This document shows, piece by piece, positions 17,943 through 27,136 of a DNA stretch of 64,000 nucleotides (position 1 is its first letter; each line of letters opens with the position of its first letter). The position numbers were made by a program, and so were the translations under genes. This stretch comes from a bacterium (lineage in GTDB: Bacteria; Bacillota; Bacilli; Lactobacillales; Streptococcaceae), in assembly GCA_905221215.1 (NCBI GenBank), contig CAJNCI010000003.1, positions 62,001-126,000 of the forward strand, given 5' to 3'. Under the pieces are notes generated by a model. That model did not search any database and was not told the DNA's origin. It saw only the letters and a list, made by a program, of their open reading frames with translations.

Positions 17943-18659
17943 TTAGAATCCATCTACATTCGTATAAATCTTTTGAACGTCTTCGTCGTCCTCAAGAACG
18001 CTGTAAAGTTTTTCAAAGGTTTCAAGGTCTTCGCCTGACAATTCCACTTCTGACTGAGGGATCATTTCCAATTCAGTCACTTGGAATTCTTCAATACCAG
18101 ACTCACGGAGGGCAACGATAGCTTTGTGAAGGTCTGTTGGAGCTGTGTAAACAGTGATTGTTCCTTCTTCTGCTTCTACATCGTCCACATCCACATCTGC
18201 TTCTAGCAATTGCTCAAAGACCGCGTCCGCATCTTCACCTGCAAATACGATAACACCCTTGTTGTCAAAGAGGTAAGAAACTGAACCTGAAGCACCCATG
18301 TTTCCACCGTTTTTACCAAAGGCTGCACGGACATTAGCCGCTGTACGGTTGACGTTAGAAGTCAAGGTATCAACAATCAACATAGAACCGTTTGGTCCAA
18401 ATCCTTCGTAACGTCCTTCTGTAAAGGTTTCGTCTGTGTTTCCTTTTGCTTTATCAATCGCTTTATCGATAACGTGTTTTGGCACTTGGGCTTGTTTAGC
18501 ACGGTCGATAACGAATTTCAAAGCAGTGTTTGATTCTGGGTCTGGATCACCTTTTTTAGCTGCTACATAGATTTCTACACCAAACTTTGCATATACTTTA
18601 GAGTTAGCTCCATCTTTAGCCGTTTTCTTGGCTACGATATTGGCCCATTTACGTCCCAT
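17943..18659 (-). CDS. yebC: YebC/PmpR (TACO1) family protein
   Basis: A 238-residue cytoplasmic protein of the YebC/TACO1 family, reported as a transcription regulator and, in recent work, as a factor easing ribosome stalling on proline stretches. The family start [20 protein letters not shown], central [21 protein letters not shown] and [10 protein letters not shown] are present. The gene is monocistronic with an extended -10 (18695-18700). In S. pneumoniae ply lies near yebC; here dinF follows on the upstream side with only about 100 bp between. Confidence 0.95.
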   Translation of the reverse strand: MGRKWANIVAKKTAKDGANSKVYAKFGVEIYVAAKKGDPDPESNTALKFVIDRAKQAQVPKHVIDKAIDKAKGNTDETFTEGRYEGFGPNGSMLIVDTLTSNVNRTAANVRAAFGKNGGNMGASGSVSYLFDNKGVIVFAGEDADAVFEQLLEADVDVDDVEAEEGTITVYTAPTDLHKAIVALRESGIEEFQVTELEMIPQSEVELSGEDLETFEKLYSVLEDDEDVQKIYTNVDGF

Positions 18660-18694
18660 TAGGAATCTCCTTTTTTCACATTTTAATCTTTCTT

Positions 18695-18700
18695 ATTATA
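18695..18700 (-). promoter_or_regulatory. Extended -10 of yebC
   Basis: Minus strand TGTTATAAT, with a possible -35 TGAAAA 16 nt upstream. The yebC ATG is at 18659. Confidence 0.55.
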
Positions 18701-18755
18701 ACACAAGTTTTTTCGATTTTCACTAGAGGAAATAGATTTTATTTAGCAAATACAG

Positions 18756-20126
18756 CTAGGATGATACTTTTGTTGACAAGATGACCTTGCCTTCTTTTAT
18801 CAAAGGATGACGGAAAAGTGAAAAGTATAGTTGAATGGTCATGGCAACCCAGATGAGGGGTTCACAAAGGATAACACCCTTATAGCCTGCCCAAGGAATA
18901 ATCAAGACCACAAAAGCGATTTTCCCGATTAGTTCAATAAAGCTGGAAACCAGAGGAAGGACCTTTTGCCCCAAGCCCTGCAAGCAATTGCGATAAATCA
19001 ACAAGAGACTCAAAATAGGATAAAAGGCTGAGCTGATTTGCAGATAGAGACTACCATTTTCTACCAAGTAACCATCCGTCGAACTGGCCAAGAAGGAAAC
19101 TAAGGCAGGACTGGCAAAAAAGAGGAAGACACAAACAAAAACTGCCCAGGACATACTCAAACGACTGCCAATTCGAAGACCTTGAACAATGCGGTCTGGT
19201 CGCTTGGCACCAAGATTCTGCGAAGCAAAGGTCGTCATAGAAGCAGAGATAGCGGTCATAGGAAGAAGGGCAAAAGCCATAATGCGTCGAGCCGCTGTCT
19301 GGGCACTAATAATCACTGCACCAAAAGTATTGACAGAAGACTGTAAAATCACACTGCCAATGGACACAATGGAACTCATCAAGCCCATAGCCAAACCTTG
19401 CTCCAAAAGATCCGCGTACAAGGCCTTGTCCCATTTAAAATGTTTCAGTTGAGGTAGAAGTTCTGGAACACTCTTACGAATATAGTAAAAGCAGAGAACC
19501 GCTGATAATCCTTGCGAAATGATGGTAGCAAGGCCCGCAGACTGAACTCCCAGATGCAGCTGCGTAATGAAATAGAGATCCAGAGCTACATTGACCAAGG
19601 CAGAGAAAATCAGAAAACCAAGAGCTGCTAGACTGTCCCCAATCGACCGCAACAAGCCTGCAAAGAGATTATAGGCAAAGCTGACACCGACACAGGTCAC
19701 AATCATAGATATATATTGATAGGACTGAGGGAGGATTTCTGCAGGGGTATCTAGGTATTGCAAGAGAGGATACAAACCAAGGAAGCCCAGTAGCATCACT
19801 ACAACACTCAAAAGAGCACCTAAAATCCAGGTGGCCGCTACCGCTTCCTTGATTTTAGTAAAATTCCGAGCCCCATAATAGCGGGCAATAACAATCCCCA
19901 TACCATTTCCGACACCAAGTGTAAAGCCTATAATCAAATCAAAAATAGCTGTTGTCGCCCCTACTGCAGCCAAGGAATCTTGACCAAGAAATCGCCCAAC
20001 AATCAAGACATCAGCAGTGTTATATAGCTGCTGAAAGATATTGGACAGCAAGATTGGGAAGGCAAAACTCAAGAGCGAGGGGAGAATAGGACCATGAATC
20101 AGGTCCACTGTTCGTTTTTTATTCAT
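18756..20126 (-). CDS. dinF: DinF, MATE-family efflux transporter
   Basis: A 456-residue, 12-helix MATE transporter (NTADVLIVGRFLG near residue 35, repeated motif in the second half around AQTAARRI). Its position behind cinA and recA identifies it as DinF, the damage- and competence-inducible member reported to protect against oxidative and drug stress. It is the last gene of the operon here. In S. pneumoniae lytA follows; here nothing does before yebC. Confidence 0.92.
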   Translation of the reverse strand: MNKKRTVDLIHGPILPSLLSFAFPILLSNIFQQLYNTADVLIVGRFLGQDSLAAVGATTAIFDLIIGFTLGVGNGMGIVIARYYGARNFTKIKEAVAATWILGALLSVVVMLLGFLGLYPLLQYLDTPAEILPQSYQYISMIVTCVGVSFAYNLFAGLLRSIGDSLAALGFLIFSALVNVALDLYFITQLHLGVQSAGLATIISQGLSAVLCFYYIRKSVPELLPQLKHFKWDKALYADLLEQGLAMGLMSSIVSIGSVILQSSVNTFGAVIISAQTAARRIMAFALLPMTAISASMTTFASQNLGAKRPDRIVQGLRIGSRLSMSWAVFVCVFLFFASPALVSFLASSTDGYLVENGSLYLQISSAFYPILSLLLIYRNCLQGLGQKVLPLVSSFIELIGKIAFVVLIIPWAGYKGVILCEPLIWVAMTIQLYFSLFRHPLIKEGKVILSTKVSS

Positions 20127-20193
20127 AAGGCTATTATATCAGCTTTCTAGAGGAGCGACAAGAAACAGCAAACTATGCCAGAACTAGGCAATG

Positions 20194-20219
20194 AAAAAGC
20201 AGTGAATTTCTCCACTACT
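20194..20219 (-). terminator. Hairpin after recA
   Basis: Minus strand AGTAGTG, 8-nt loop, CACTGCT, then TTTTT. It is placed between recA and dinF, so basal recA transcripts probably end here while competence transcripts read on. Confidence 0.65.
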
Positions 20220-20227
20220 TTAACAGC

Positions 20228-21394
20228 TTATTCTTCAATTTCGATTTCAAGTTCGTCGCCTAGGTCAAGTGTCACTTCTTCATTCACAGAATCTGCTTGA
20301 ACTACGTCATCTTTTTTAGTTTCAACACCTTCTACAGAAGCCTCTTCTCCATCAACCAAACCAAATTGAACACGGACTTGATGGTCAATTTCATCAAAGA
20401 TTTCTGGGTTATCTGCCAAGTATTTCTTAGCATTTTCAGAACCTTGCCCGATTTTCTCATCCTTGTAAGAATACCAAGCTCCTGCTTTTTTGATGATATC
20501 CAAATCGCTTGCAATCTTCAAGAGCTCACCAGTCTTAGAAATCCCTTCTCCGTACATGATTTCAACGAAGGCTTCCTTAAATGGTGGAGCCACCTTGTTT
20601 TTCACGACCTTAATCTTAGTTTCTTTACCGACGTTGGTGTCTTTTTGGTCACCAGTTCCCTTGATTTGCGTACTTCCACGAACATCCAAACGGACTGATG
20701 CGTAGAATTTCAGAGCACGTCCACCAGGAGTTGTTTCTGGATTTCCAAACATGACCCCAACTTTTTCACGCAATTGGTTGATAAAGATGGCAATTGTTTT
20801 GGTTTTATTGATAGAAGCACCAAGTTTACGCATGGCCTGGCTCATCATACGAGCCTGCAAACCAACGTGGCTATCTCCGATATCTCCATCAATTTCCGCA
20901 CGAGGTACAAGAGCCGCAACGGAGTCAACTACGACAAGGTCCACAGCACCTGAGTCAATCAATTTTCCTGCGATCTCAAGACCTTGCTCTCCTGAGTCTG
21001 GTTGAGACAAAAGCAATTCGTCAATATTGACCCCAAGGGCCGCAGCATAAGCTGGGTCAAGGGCATGCTCCGCATCGATAAAGGCTGCAATCCCACCTTC
21101 TTTTTGCGCTTGCGCAACTGCATGAAGGGCAACCGTCGTCTTACCAGATGACTCTGGCCCATAGATTTCGATGATGCGTCCCTTAGGATAACCACCTGAA
21201 CCAAGGGCAATGTCAAGAGCCAAGGAACCTGAGCTCATCACTTGCACCTTTTGCTCGGCACGTTCACCCAAACGCATGATTGACCCCTTACCAAAGTCTT
21301 TCTCAATCAATTTAAGAGCATCATTCAAGGCTTTTTCACGTTCTGCCCCGAATTTTTTTGAAATTTCATCTAATTTTTTTGGTTTTTTCGCCAT
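20228..21394 (-). CDS. recA: Recombinase A
   Basis: A 388-residue strand-exchange protein. Walker [10 protein letters not shown] is near residue 75, Walker [11 protein letters not shown] near 150, L2 region [22 protein letters not shown] near 200-220, and the C-terminus is strongly acidic. It acts in recombinational repair and natural transformation. It follows cinA by 54 bp, and that gap contains an extended -10 that can give competence-independent expression. Confidence 0.98.
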   Translation of the reverse strand: MAKKPKKLDEISKKFGAEREKALNDALKLIEKDFGKGSIMRLGERAEQKVQVMSSGSLALDIALGSGGYPKGRIIEIYGPESSGKTTVALHAVAQAQKEGGIAAFIDAEHALDPAYAAALGVNIDELLLSQPDSGEQGLEIAGKLIDSGAVDLVVVDSVAALVPRAEIDGDIGDSHVGLQARMMSQAMRKLGASINKTKTIAIFINQLREKVGVMFGNPETTPGGRALKFYASVRLDVRGSTQIKGTGDQKDTNVGKETKIKVVKNKVAPPFKEAFVEIMYGEGISKTGELLKIASDLDIIKKAGAWYSYKDEKIGQGSENAKKYLADNPEIFDEIDHQVRVQFGLVDGEEASVEGVETKKDDVVQADSVNEEVTLDLGDELEIEIEE

Positions 21395-21435
21395 TCTATT
21401 CTCCTACATTCTAATGGTCCTCAGACCTATCTACT

Positions 21436-21441
21436 ATTATA
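21436..21441 (-). promoter_or_regulatory. Internal promoter for recA (extended -10)
   Basis: Minus strand TGATATAAT between cinA and recA. The leader after it can form a GGTCTGAGGACC hairpin. Confidence 0.5.
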
Positions 21442-21448
21442 TCAAAAG

Positions 21449-22705
21449 TTAGTCACTTAATAAAGCCTTGCGAACTAGGTTAAAGGCATGCATGACCGCA
21501 ATGTGACGTACATCTGCTCGACTTCTGCCTCCAATATTCACCTTGATGACCTCAGTTCCTTTCTCTTGCGCCAAGCCTATGAAAACTGTCCCAGCTGGGT
21601 GCCCTTCTAGGCTATCTGGTCCTGCCACTCCAGTCAAACTAAGGCCAAAATCTGACTGAGTCTTGATTCGTGCCTGCTCAGCCATCTTCTGAGCTGTATA
21701 TTCAGACACCACACCGTGTTCTTCCAAATCCTTGACAGGAATATCCAACATCTTTGATTTTTCCTCCAAGCTATAGGTCACAAAACCACCCTTAAATATA
21801 CTTGAAACTCCTGTAAAATCCGCTACAGTAGCTTGGAAAAGACCTGCCGTCAAACTCTCTGCAGCCGTGATAGTTTTCCCTTGCTTTTTCAGTTCTTCTA
21901 CCACAATGCTGGCCAAGCTGGATTCTTCCCCATAACCATAACAGAGTTCTCGTAAATAAAGGCCTTCAAAAGTCTGGTGGTTCAAAATTTGATTTTCCAA
22001 AACATCCAACGCTTGATTCGCCTCTTCTTGACTGCTAGCCTTTGTTGACAGACGTAGAGTGACTTCTCCTGTCTTGGCATAAGGGGCCAAGGTCGGATCA
22101 GTTTGATTGTCAATCAAATCAGCCAAAATGGTCACCAACTGACTTTCGCCAATCCCAAAGAAACGAAGAACTCGGGAATACAGTTTGCTACCTGTCATCA
22201 ACTTAGGTAAAAGTTGGTTTAAGACCATGGGCTTCAATTCACTTGGTGGACCTGGAAGGACGACGTAGGTCACTCCGTCTACTTCTAAGATTCCTCCAAC
22301 TGCCAGTCCTGTTTCGTTTGGTAGCGGAGTCGCCCCTTCTACAAGTTGAGCCTGTCTTTCATTATTCGGTGTTCGGGCATAGTCTGGTCTCTGGGCAAAA
22401 AAGACATCCAACTTCGCCTGTGCCTGAGGATCAAAAACTAATTCTTTCCCTAAAAACTTAGCTAGAGTTTGTTTGGTTAGGTCATCCTCTGTCGGTCCCA
22501 AACCACCTGTCAAAATCACCAGACTGCTACGTTGACTAGCAATCTCAAGCAAAGACAAGAGACGAACTTCATTGTCTCCTACAGCCGTCTGAAAATAAAC
22601 ATCTACCCCAATTTCTGCTAGTTTTTCCGATAAAAACTGGGCATTGGTATTGACAATCTGTCCTGTCAAAATCTCTGTTCCAACAGCAATGATTTCTGCT
22701 TTCAT
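21449..22705 (-). CDS. cinA: CinA, competence/damage-inducible protein
   Basis: A 418-residue two-domain protein. The N-terminal COG1058 molybdopterin-binding-like domain ([17 protein letters not shown] near residue 8, [13 protein letters not shown] near 66) has been linked to ADP-ribose pyrophosphatase activity. The C-terminal domain resembles the NMN deamidase PncC ([11 protein letters not shown] near 276, SLTGVAGPD near 355). In streptococci it is co-induced with recA during competence. A perfect com-box stands 18 bp ahead of its ATG. Confidence 0.97.
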   Translation of the reverse strand: MKAEIIAVGTEILTGQIVNTNAQFLSEKLAEIGVDVYFQTAVGDNEVRLLSLLEIASQRSSLVILTGGLGPTEDDLTKQTLAKFLGKELVFDPQAQAKLDVFFAQRPDYARTPNNERQAQLVEGATPLPNETGLAVGGILEVDGVTYVVLPGPPSELKPMVLNQLLPKLMTGSKLYSRVLRFFGIGESQLVTILADLIDNQTDPTLAPYAKTGEVTLRLSTKASSQEEANQALDVLENQILNHQTFEGLYLRELCYGYGEESSLASIVVEELKKQGKTITAAESLTAGLFQATVADFTGVSSIFKGGFVTYSLEEKSKMLDIPVKDLEEHGVVSEYTAQKMAEQARIKTQSDFGLSLTGVAGPDSLEGHPAGTVFIGLAQEKGTEVIKVNIGGRSRADVRHIAVMHAFNLVRKALLSD

Positions 22706-22722
22706 GTTTCCTCCTACCTATC

Positions 22723-22730
22723 TATTCGTA
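22723..22730 (-). promoter_or_regulatory. com-box (cin-box) of cinA-recA-dinF
   Basis: Minus strand TACGAATA, the exact core recognised by the competence sigma factor ComX/SigX, preceded by an A-rich run, 18 bp before the cinA ATG. It makes this a late competence operon. Confidence 0.85.
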
Positions 22731-22735
22731 TTTTT

Positions 22736-22768
22736 TTGAAAAAATCGCAGGAAATTTCCCACGATTGA
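22736..22768 (-). terminator. Terminator of the LytR-family gene
   Basis: Minus strand AATCGTGGGAAA/TTTCCTGCGATT hairpin followed by TTTTTC. It lies directly upstream of the com-box and isolates cinA from upstream transcription. Confidence 0.75.
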
Positions 22769-22790
22769 TTTTTTATTTGTATCAAGAAAG

Positions 22791-23807
22791 TTAATTATCT
22801 TCGTCACTAACAGGCACCCGTCCAAACAAATCTTCAAATAAGACAACATTTGTTTCAAGCTGAGTGACTTCTTCTTGTCCCAAAGAACGTCGCAATATAT
22901 TCTGCATTTCCAACATATGCTCTCTCGAAACAATCTGGTAAGAAATACCTTGCAACATCTCTCCTTCACCCTTCAATTGTTGAGATTCAATGGTTTTAAA
23001 TGAATCTTTATAGCCCAACAAGCTCGGAATACTTTTCGCAGACAAATCAATATTAGTCTGCATATTAGTACTTAGAGCTTTTAAAATAGATTGGTAGTGA
23101 CTGACACTATTCAAACTAAGAACTTTTTCAACAACTTTTTGAATGACTTCACGCTGACGCTTTTGACGACCATAGTCTCCTTCTGGGTCTTGATAACGCA
23201 TGCGTGAATAAACAAGCGCTTCTTCTCCATTTATTGTCTGCTCTCCAACACCGATAGAAATGGTGTTAAATTCTTCTTGGTCACTGATAGAGATTGGGAA
23301 ACCTAGTGTATTATTAATCGTAATCCCACCCACTGCATCTACCAATTGTTGCAATCCTTGCATATTAACCATAATGTAGCGATCGATATGGATATTCATC
23401 ATCTTTTGAATTGTTTCTATAGCAAGTTCTGCTCCACCACCAGCATAGGCAGCGTTTAGCTTCGCCTCTTCAATACTACCATCTTTATGTTGAATTTTAG
23501 TCAGGATATCACGCTCCAAACTCAACATCATGGTCTTCTTAGTATGTGGATTGACAGTCAAGAGAATCATGGAATCACTATTTCCAGCCCACTGATCTGT
23601 ACGCTCTACATTCCCAGTATCAACCCCCATCAACAGAATGGTCATAGGTTCTGTTGCTTCAATAACCTTGGTTTCTTCTCCGATTTTTTTATAGGTCTTT
23701 GATAAGGTTTGTGTGCCTTGCTGATAAATAGTATAAGCAAAAACACCGACACCCAAAACTGTCACAGCTAGAAAAGCTAATACCATTCCAATAATTTTTT
23801 TAACCAT
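22791..23807 (-). CDS. LytR-CpsA-Psr family cell-wall polymer ligase
   Basis: A 338-residue membrane protein with one N-terminal transmembrane helix (residues 5-27) and an extracellular LCP domain (ILLMGVDTGN near 57, SDSMILLTVNP near 79, LERDILT near 97, DAVGGITI near 162, YSRMRYQDPEGDYGRQKRQREVI near 205). LCP enzymes transfer teichoic acids or capsule from undecaprenyl carriers to peptidoglycan. It sits 7 bp behind a GNAT gene and tsaE in a three-gene operon, an order I recall from pneumococcus. Confidence 0.93.
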   Translation of the reverse strand: MVKKIIGMVLAFLAVTVLGVGVFAYTIYQQGTQTLSKTYKKIGEETKVIEATEPMTILLMGVDTGNVERTDQWAGNSDSMILLTVNPHTKKTMMLSLERDILTKIQHKDGSIEEAKLNAAYAGGGAELAIETIQKMMNIHIDRYIMVNMQGLQQLVDAVGGITINNTLGFPISISDQEEFNTISIGVGEQTINGEEALVYSRMRYQDPEGDYGRQKRQREVIQKVVEKVLSLNSVSHYQSILKALSTNMQTNIDLSAKSIPSLLGYKDSFKTIESQQLKGEGEMLQGISYQIVSREHMLEMQNILRRSLGQEEVTQLETNVVLFEDLFGRVPVSDEDN

Positions 23808-23814
23808 ATTTCTA

Positions 23815-24333
23815 CTAATCTATCAGTTTACCCATCAAGTAAACATCGATAAATTTCCCTTCTTCTATATATGCTCCACGCTCTTGGCGACCTTCAATTA
23901 TAAAGCCATGCTTCTGATAAAGATGGACTGCAGCTTGATTACGAGTTTGGACAGTCAGTTGGAGACGACGCAGAATGCCACTTGTTTGTGCCCACTCTAT
24001 CGCTTCCTCTAGCAAAAAACTTCCCAATCCATTATTCCAATATCTTTTTCCAATCACAATGAAGAGATCTCCAATATGACGGACTCTCTTGCGCTGGTCA
24101 GCTGTAATATTTACAATACCAGCAATTTTATCATTTAAGAATGCAAGTAAGGTTATCTGGTTGTCCGAACTAGCCTGCTTGCTGAGGAATATTTCCATCT
24201 CCTCACTGGTCAAGAGAATACCATCTCCGTCTAGGCTGGTAAAATCCGTCTCCAAACTTACACGATTTAAAAAGGCCACTAATTCAGCCGCATCATTAGG
24301 CTCTGCTTCCCTAATGAGCAATTCATACTCCAT
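23815..24333 (-). CDS. GNAT-family N-acetyltransferase
   Basis: A 172-residue GNAT enzyme. The acetyl-CoA loop is GKRYWNNGLGSFLLEEAI near residues 95-112 (the R/Q-x-x-G-x-G/A pattern is modified to NNGLGS), followed by LQLTVQTRNQAAVHLYQKHGFI near 130, typical of RimJ/RimL-like acetyltransferases. The substrate is unknown. Its start overlaps the end of tsaE by 11 bp, and the LCP gene follows it. Confidence 0.88.
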   Translation of the reverse strand: MEYELLIREAEPNDAAELVAFLNRVSLETDFTSLDGDGILLTSEEMEIFLSKQASSDNQITLLAFLNDKIAGIVNITADQRKRVRHIGDLFIVIGKRYWNNGLGSFLLEEAIEWAQTSGILRRLQLTVQTRNQAAVHLYQKHGFIIEGRQERGAYIEEGKFIDVYLMGKLID

Positions 24334-24766
24334 GTTGAAGCTCCTCTAAAAGCTTTTCTGCACGCAAACCCTTTGCTTGGAAATTTAATCTGCGACCGTC
24401 TTCTTCTTTTAGAATTTCCAACTCTAAATAAGTATCTGGCAAGGCATCTCCTAAGAGATTTCCCCACTCAATAACAGTTACCCCGCCACCAAAGAGAAAC
24501 TCATCCAAGTCGATAGAATCCGCATCTCCCTCAATACGATAAACATCTAGGTGATAAAGTGGAAGTCTACCTTCATACTCTCTTACGATAGTATAGGTCG
24601 GACTTTTAATCATTTGAGAAATCTGTAAACCTTTAGCAAGTCCCTTAGTAAAGGTCGTTTTACCTGCACCCAGTTCTCCAGTTAAGATTAAAATATCATT
24701 CTTTTCTAATAAATGGCCCAATCGTTCCCCTAAGGCTTGTAGCTCTTCTTCATTTTTTGTGTACAT
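24323..24766 (-). CDS. tsaE: tRNA threonylcarbamoyladenosine biosynthesis ATPase TsaE
   Basis: A 147-residue P-loop ATPase supporting the TsaBD complex that makes t6A37 in ANN-decoding tRNAs. Walker A GELGAGKTTF is near residue 33, the SPTYTIVREYEG segment near 55, and YHLDVYRIE near 70, matching the YjeE family in motif and length. It is first in the operon with the GNAT and LCP genes and has a TATAAT -10 at 24773-24778. Confidence 0.95.
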   Translation of the reverse strand: MYTKNEEELQALGERLGHLLEKNDILILTGELGAGKTTFTKGLAKGLQISQMIKSPTYTIVREYEGRLPLYHLDVYRIEGDADSIDLDEFLFGGGVTVIEWGNLLGDALPDTYLELEILKEEDGRRLNFQAKGLRAEKLLEELQHGV

Positions 24767-24772
24767 ACCCTT

Positions 24773-24778
24773 ATTATA
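24773..24778 (-). promoter_or_regulatory. -10 box of the tsaE operon
   Basis: Minus strand TATAAT preceded by a weak -35 (TAGACA at 18 nt), seven bases before the ATG at 24766, giving a very short or absent leader. Confidence 0.5.
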
Positions 24779-24818
24779 CCAAAAACTTTTCTTCTGTGTC
24801 TATTTTCCTGCTAAACTT

Positions 24819-24923
24819 ATACTCAATGAAAATCAAAGAGCAAACTAGGAAGCTAGCCGCAGGCTGTACTTGAGTACGGCAAGGCGACGCTGACGTAGTT
24901 TGAATTTGATTTTCGAAGAGTAT
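24819..24923 (+). repeat. BOX element (boxA-boxC, no boxB)
   Basis: The 105-bp element starts ATACTCAATGAAAATC, contains TACGGCAAGGCGACGCTGAC (the classic boxA primer core) and ends TTTTCGAAGAGTAT. It lies between tsaE and the membrane protein gene. Confidence 0.9.
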
Positions 24924-24956
24924 TACCATCATAACATCCATAAAAACAGGCTTGCT

Positions 24957-25577
24957 CTAAAAGAAAATGAGCGTAGCAATGACCAATACAAGATCTCGGA
25001 AAATATGACCATAAAAGGAAACTTCCTTTTTAACAGAATTTGGGACAAGATAGGCTGCAAAAAACAAACCCAGTCCAATATAAATCAGAAGTGAGACAAT
25101 AGTCATTGGATTTCTTAAGAAAAGAAGTGTTGCTAAAATAGTCACCAAAACTGTCTTTTTTCTATCTAGCATAGCAAGCAAATCGCGCATGTATTTTTTC
25201 AAGGGTAAAAAAATCAGCAAATCTAGTCCAAATAGGAAAAAGAAGGATGGCAATAAAAAGTCAACTAATTCTTGCTGCAGCGTATTTTTGATGAACAAGT
25301 TATCTGACAAGACAAGAACAGCTCCGAACAAATTAATTAAGAGCAGGATACTGTAAAGAAGCTTCACCGACTTCTTACTGGCTAGGACACTATGGACTTC
25401 TTGCTTACGAGTATAAAGATAATTTACTCCAGCACAGATTCCTGAAACGAAGACCATACTTCCGATGAAAAAAGCTGTACTTTGTTTAAAGGACAAGATG
25501 CATTCCTTCCATAGGAAACAGCTACTCAAACTGATTTGAATTAAAGCTAACAAAAATAAGATTCTCATTGATTTCAT
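24957..25577 (-). CDS. Hypothetical membrane protein
   Basis: A 206-residue protein with about six hydrophobic helices (residues 5-22, 33-55, 70-92, 105-125, 140-170, 190-206) separated by short lysine-rich loops. No catalytic motif or known domain was recognised. It is preceded by a GGGAGAGAAAAG ribosome binding site and lies alone between two BOX elements next to the tprA quorum-sensing locus. I recall a similar membrane protein beside the pneumococcal tsaE/LCP operon, but no function. Confidence 0.7.
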   Translation of the reverse strand: MKSMRILFLLALIQISLSSCFLWKECILSFKQSTAFFIGSMVFVSGICAGVNYLYTRKQEVHSVLASKKSVKLLYSILLLINLFGAVLVLSDNLFIKNTLQQELVDFLLPSFFFLFGLDLLIFLPLKKYMRDLLAMLDRKKTVLVTILATLLFLRNPMTIVSLLIYIGLGLFFAAYLVPNSVKKEVSFYGHIFRDLVLVIATLIFF

Positions 25578-25681
25578 CTTTTCTCTCCCTTCCTACCAAT
25601 CATTATACTAGGAGAAAAGAGGGAACTGTTTCCAATCTTCTCAAATGTCTCTTTAAGACGCTAAACAAACACCAGAGACTA

Positions 25682-25752
25682 ATACTCAATGAAAATCAAA
25701 GAGCAACCTGCGGCTAGAGCTGACGTGGTTTGAAGAGATTTTGGAAGAATAT
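25682..25752 (+). repeat. Truncated BOX element
   Basis: 71 bp with both BOX ends (ATACTCAATGAAAATC and TGAAGAGATTTTGGAAGAATAT) but most of the interior deleted (GCAACCTGCGGCTAGAGCTGACG remains). Confidence 0.8.
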
Positions 25753-25762
25753 AAATTGAAAT

Positions 25763-25795
25763 AAGGCTAATAGTATTCATTTCACTATCAGCCTT
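25763..25795 (-). terminator. Hairpin after tprA
   Basis: Arms AAGGCTAATAGT and ACTATCAGCCTT (12 bp with one mismatch) and a 9-nt loop. The T tract is weak (TTATTTC), so it is terminator-like rather than certain. Confidence 0.5.
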
Positions 25796-25839
25796 ACAGG
25801 TTATTTAACGTTTCAGAAACACTATAATGTCAAGATTAA

Positions 25840-26703
25840 CTAAACAGTATCTAATTCTTTCAAATAATTTTCTATCTTCATCAACATTAAAGGATTGTTA
25901 TAAATCTTACATAACTCTCTTGCTTCTATATAATAATTTTTGACTTGTTCTTTGTCTAGAAATTTGGCTCCAGCATTTCCTACAAGAATAAGTAGAGGAG
26001 CCAGTTGGTAGCTTGTCTGTCTTTGTTTACAGAGTTCAATCGTCTCAAGAGCTTCTTGGATGGCTTCATTATATTTTTCCTTTGACACTAGGTAGTGAGC
26101 GTAGTTGTAACGAACTCTGATGTAGCCAAATAAAAACTCTTGATGCTCAAAATTTTTTGTCTGATATAACTCCATCAAATGAGAGTAGTTCGCCTCATAT
26201 TCTTGTTCACGACCCACTAAGGAATAGAAATTAGATAGAGTATTCAACGCCTTTAAATAAATCAGAGTATTTGAAGAGACTTTTAATAATATATTTTCCA
26301 ATGAAGAAATAGCCTCACACTTACTGTCATATTGATAGAAATCAATAATAGCTTTAATCCATTCAAGGTAAGTTCGGTCTTCTAGTGTTAGAAAAGTACT
26401 TCGTTCAATCTCTATTCTATAAATATATTCCAAATTGTCATAATTTCTATCATCTAATAGTCGAGCAGATAATTGCTTGAAATTAGAGAGGTTAGATTTA
26501 ATTTCAATTTGTTCATTAAAAAAATAATCTAATGGTACTTCGAGTCGTTGTGAGAGTTTGAACAAAAGGTCTGCGGAGGGAATGAAATGCCCTCTCTCAA
26601 TTTTACTAATCTGGCTTTGTTCACAAATTCCTTCTGCAAGAGTTTGTTGGGAGAGACCTAACTCTTTTCTTTTCAATCTGAATTTCTCTGCGAGTGTATT
26701 CAT
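25840..26703 (-). CDS. tprA: TprA, PlcR-like quorum-sensing repressor
   Basis: A 287-residue RRNPP-family regulator. An N-terminal XRE helix-turn-helix (LRLKRKELGLSQQTLAEG region, residues 8-60) is followed by TPR-like helices from about 75 to the end. It is divergent from phrA, whose peptide ends SNGLDVGKAD, the pheromone of the pneumococcal TprA/PhrA system. In that system TprA represses phrA and a downstream lantibiotic-type cluster until PhrA peptide is imported. Here the downstream cargo is different. Confidence in identity comes mainly from the phrA partner. Confidence 0.92.
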   Translation of the reverse strand: MNTLAEKFRLKRKELGLSQQTLAEGICEQSQISKIERGHFIPSADLLFKLSQRLEVPLDYFFNEQIEIKSNLSNFKQLSARLLDDRNYDNLEYIYRIEIERSTFLTLEDRTYLEWIKAIIDFYQYDSKCEAISSLENILLKVSSNTLIYLKALNTLSNFYSLVGREQEYEANYSHLMELYQTKNFEHQEFLFGYIRVRYNYAHYLVSKEKYNEAIQEALETIELCKQRQTSYQLAPLLILVGNAGAKFLDKEQVKNYYIEARELCKIYNNPLMLMKIENYLKELDTV

Positions 26704-26751
26704 TAAATATAATAAACCTTCCTATTTGCTTAATTTCATTATAAAATTTTT

Positions 26752-26864
26752 AGTTCAAAATAGCAAGTTAAAGGAATAAAAAAAAATTCTTCATGGTAAT
26801 AATAAGAAAAAAAAGTTCAAAATACAATAAAATATTTGAATAAATAAAATATATATGTTAAAAT
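26752..26864 (+). promoter_or_regulatory. phrA promoter and repeated AGTTCAAAATA sites
   Basis: AGTTCAAAATA occurs identically at 26752-26762 and 26814-26824 in the tprA-phrA divergent region, a candidate TprA operator pair. The promoter is TTGAAT (26836-26841), 17 nt, TAAAAT (26859-26864). The proximal repeat ends 11 bp upstream of the -35. Confidence 0.65.
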
Positions 26865-26895
26865 AAGGATAATGAAAAAGAAAAGGGTTTCACGA

Positions 26896-27066
26896 ATGAA
26901 GAAAAATCGTGGAATTAAAAAAATAGTTATATTTGTATTACTATGTGTTCTTGCATTTGGTAATACAATTCCCTATCAACAGTTTGTTCAGAAGAATAGA
27001 CAATTGGAAGTTCGAGTACAATCACAAAAAAAATCGAATGGACTTGATGTTGGAAAGGCAGATTAA
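26896..27066 (+). CDS. phrA: PhrA signalling peptide precursor
   Basis: A 56-residue precursor: basic N-terminus (MKKNRGIKK), a hydrophobic export helix (IVIFVLLCVLAFGNT), a spacer, and the C-terminal decapeptide SNGLDVGKAD, which is the mature PhrA pheromone. I chose ATG 26896 because the upstream in-frame ATG at 26872 lies only 7 nt from the -10, which would be leaderless; AAAAGGG precedes 26896. The peptide is secreted, processed and re-imported by an oligopeptide permease to relieve TprA repression. Confidence 0.93.
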   Translation: MKKNRGIKKIVIFVLLCVLAFGNTIPYQQFVQKNRQLEVRVQSQKKSNGLDVGKAD

Positions 27067-27136
27067 AGAATAATGGAATAGAATTAGTCTCTAGTATATT
27101 CTCTTTTATTATTCATTAAAAATTGTAGGTGCAAGA

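Noticed and set aside
22718..22969. 83-codon minus-strand frame ending near the cinA com-box
   Set aside because: Out of frame over the end of the LCP gene and its terminator; cysteine-rich composition is a frame artefact.
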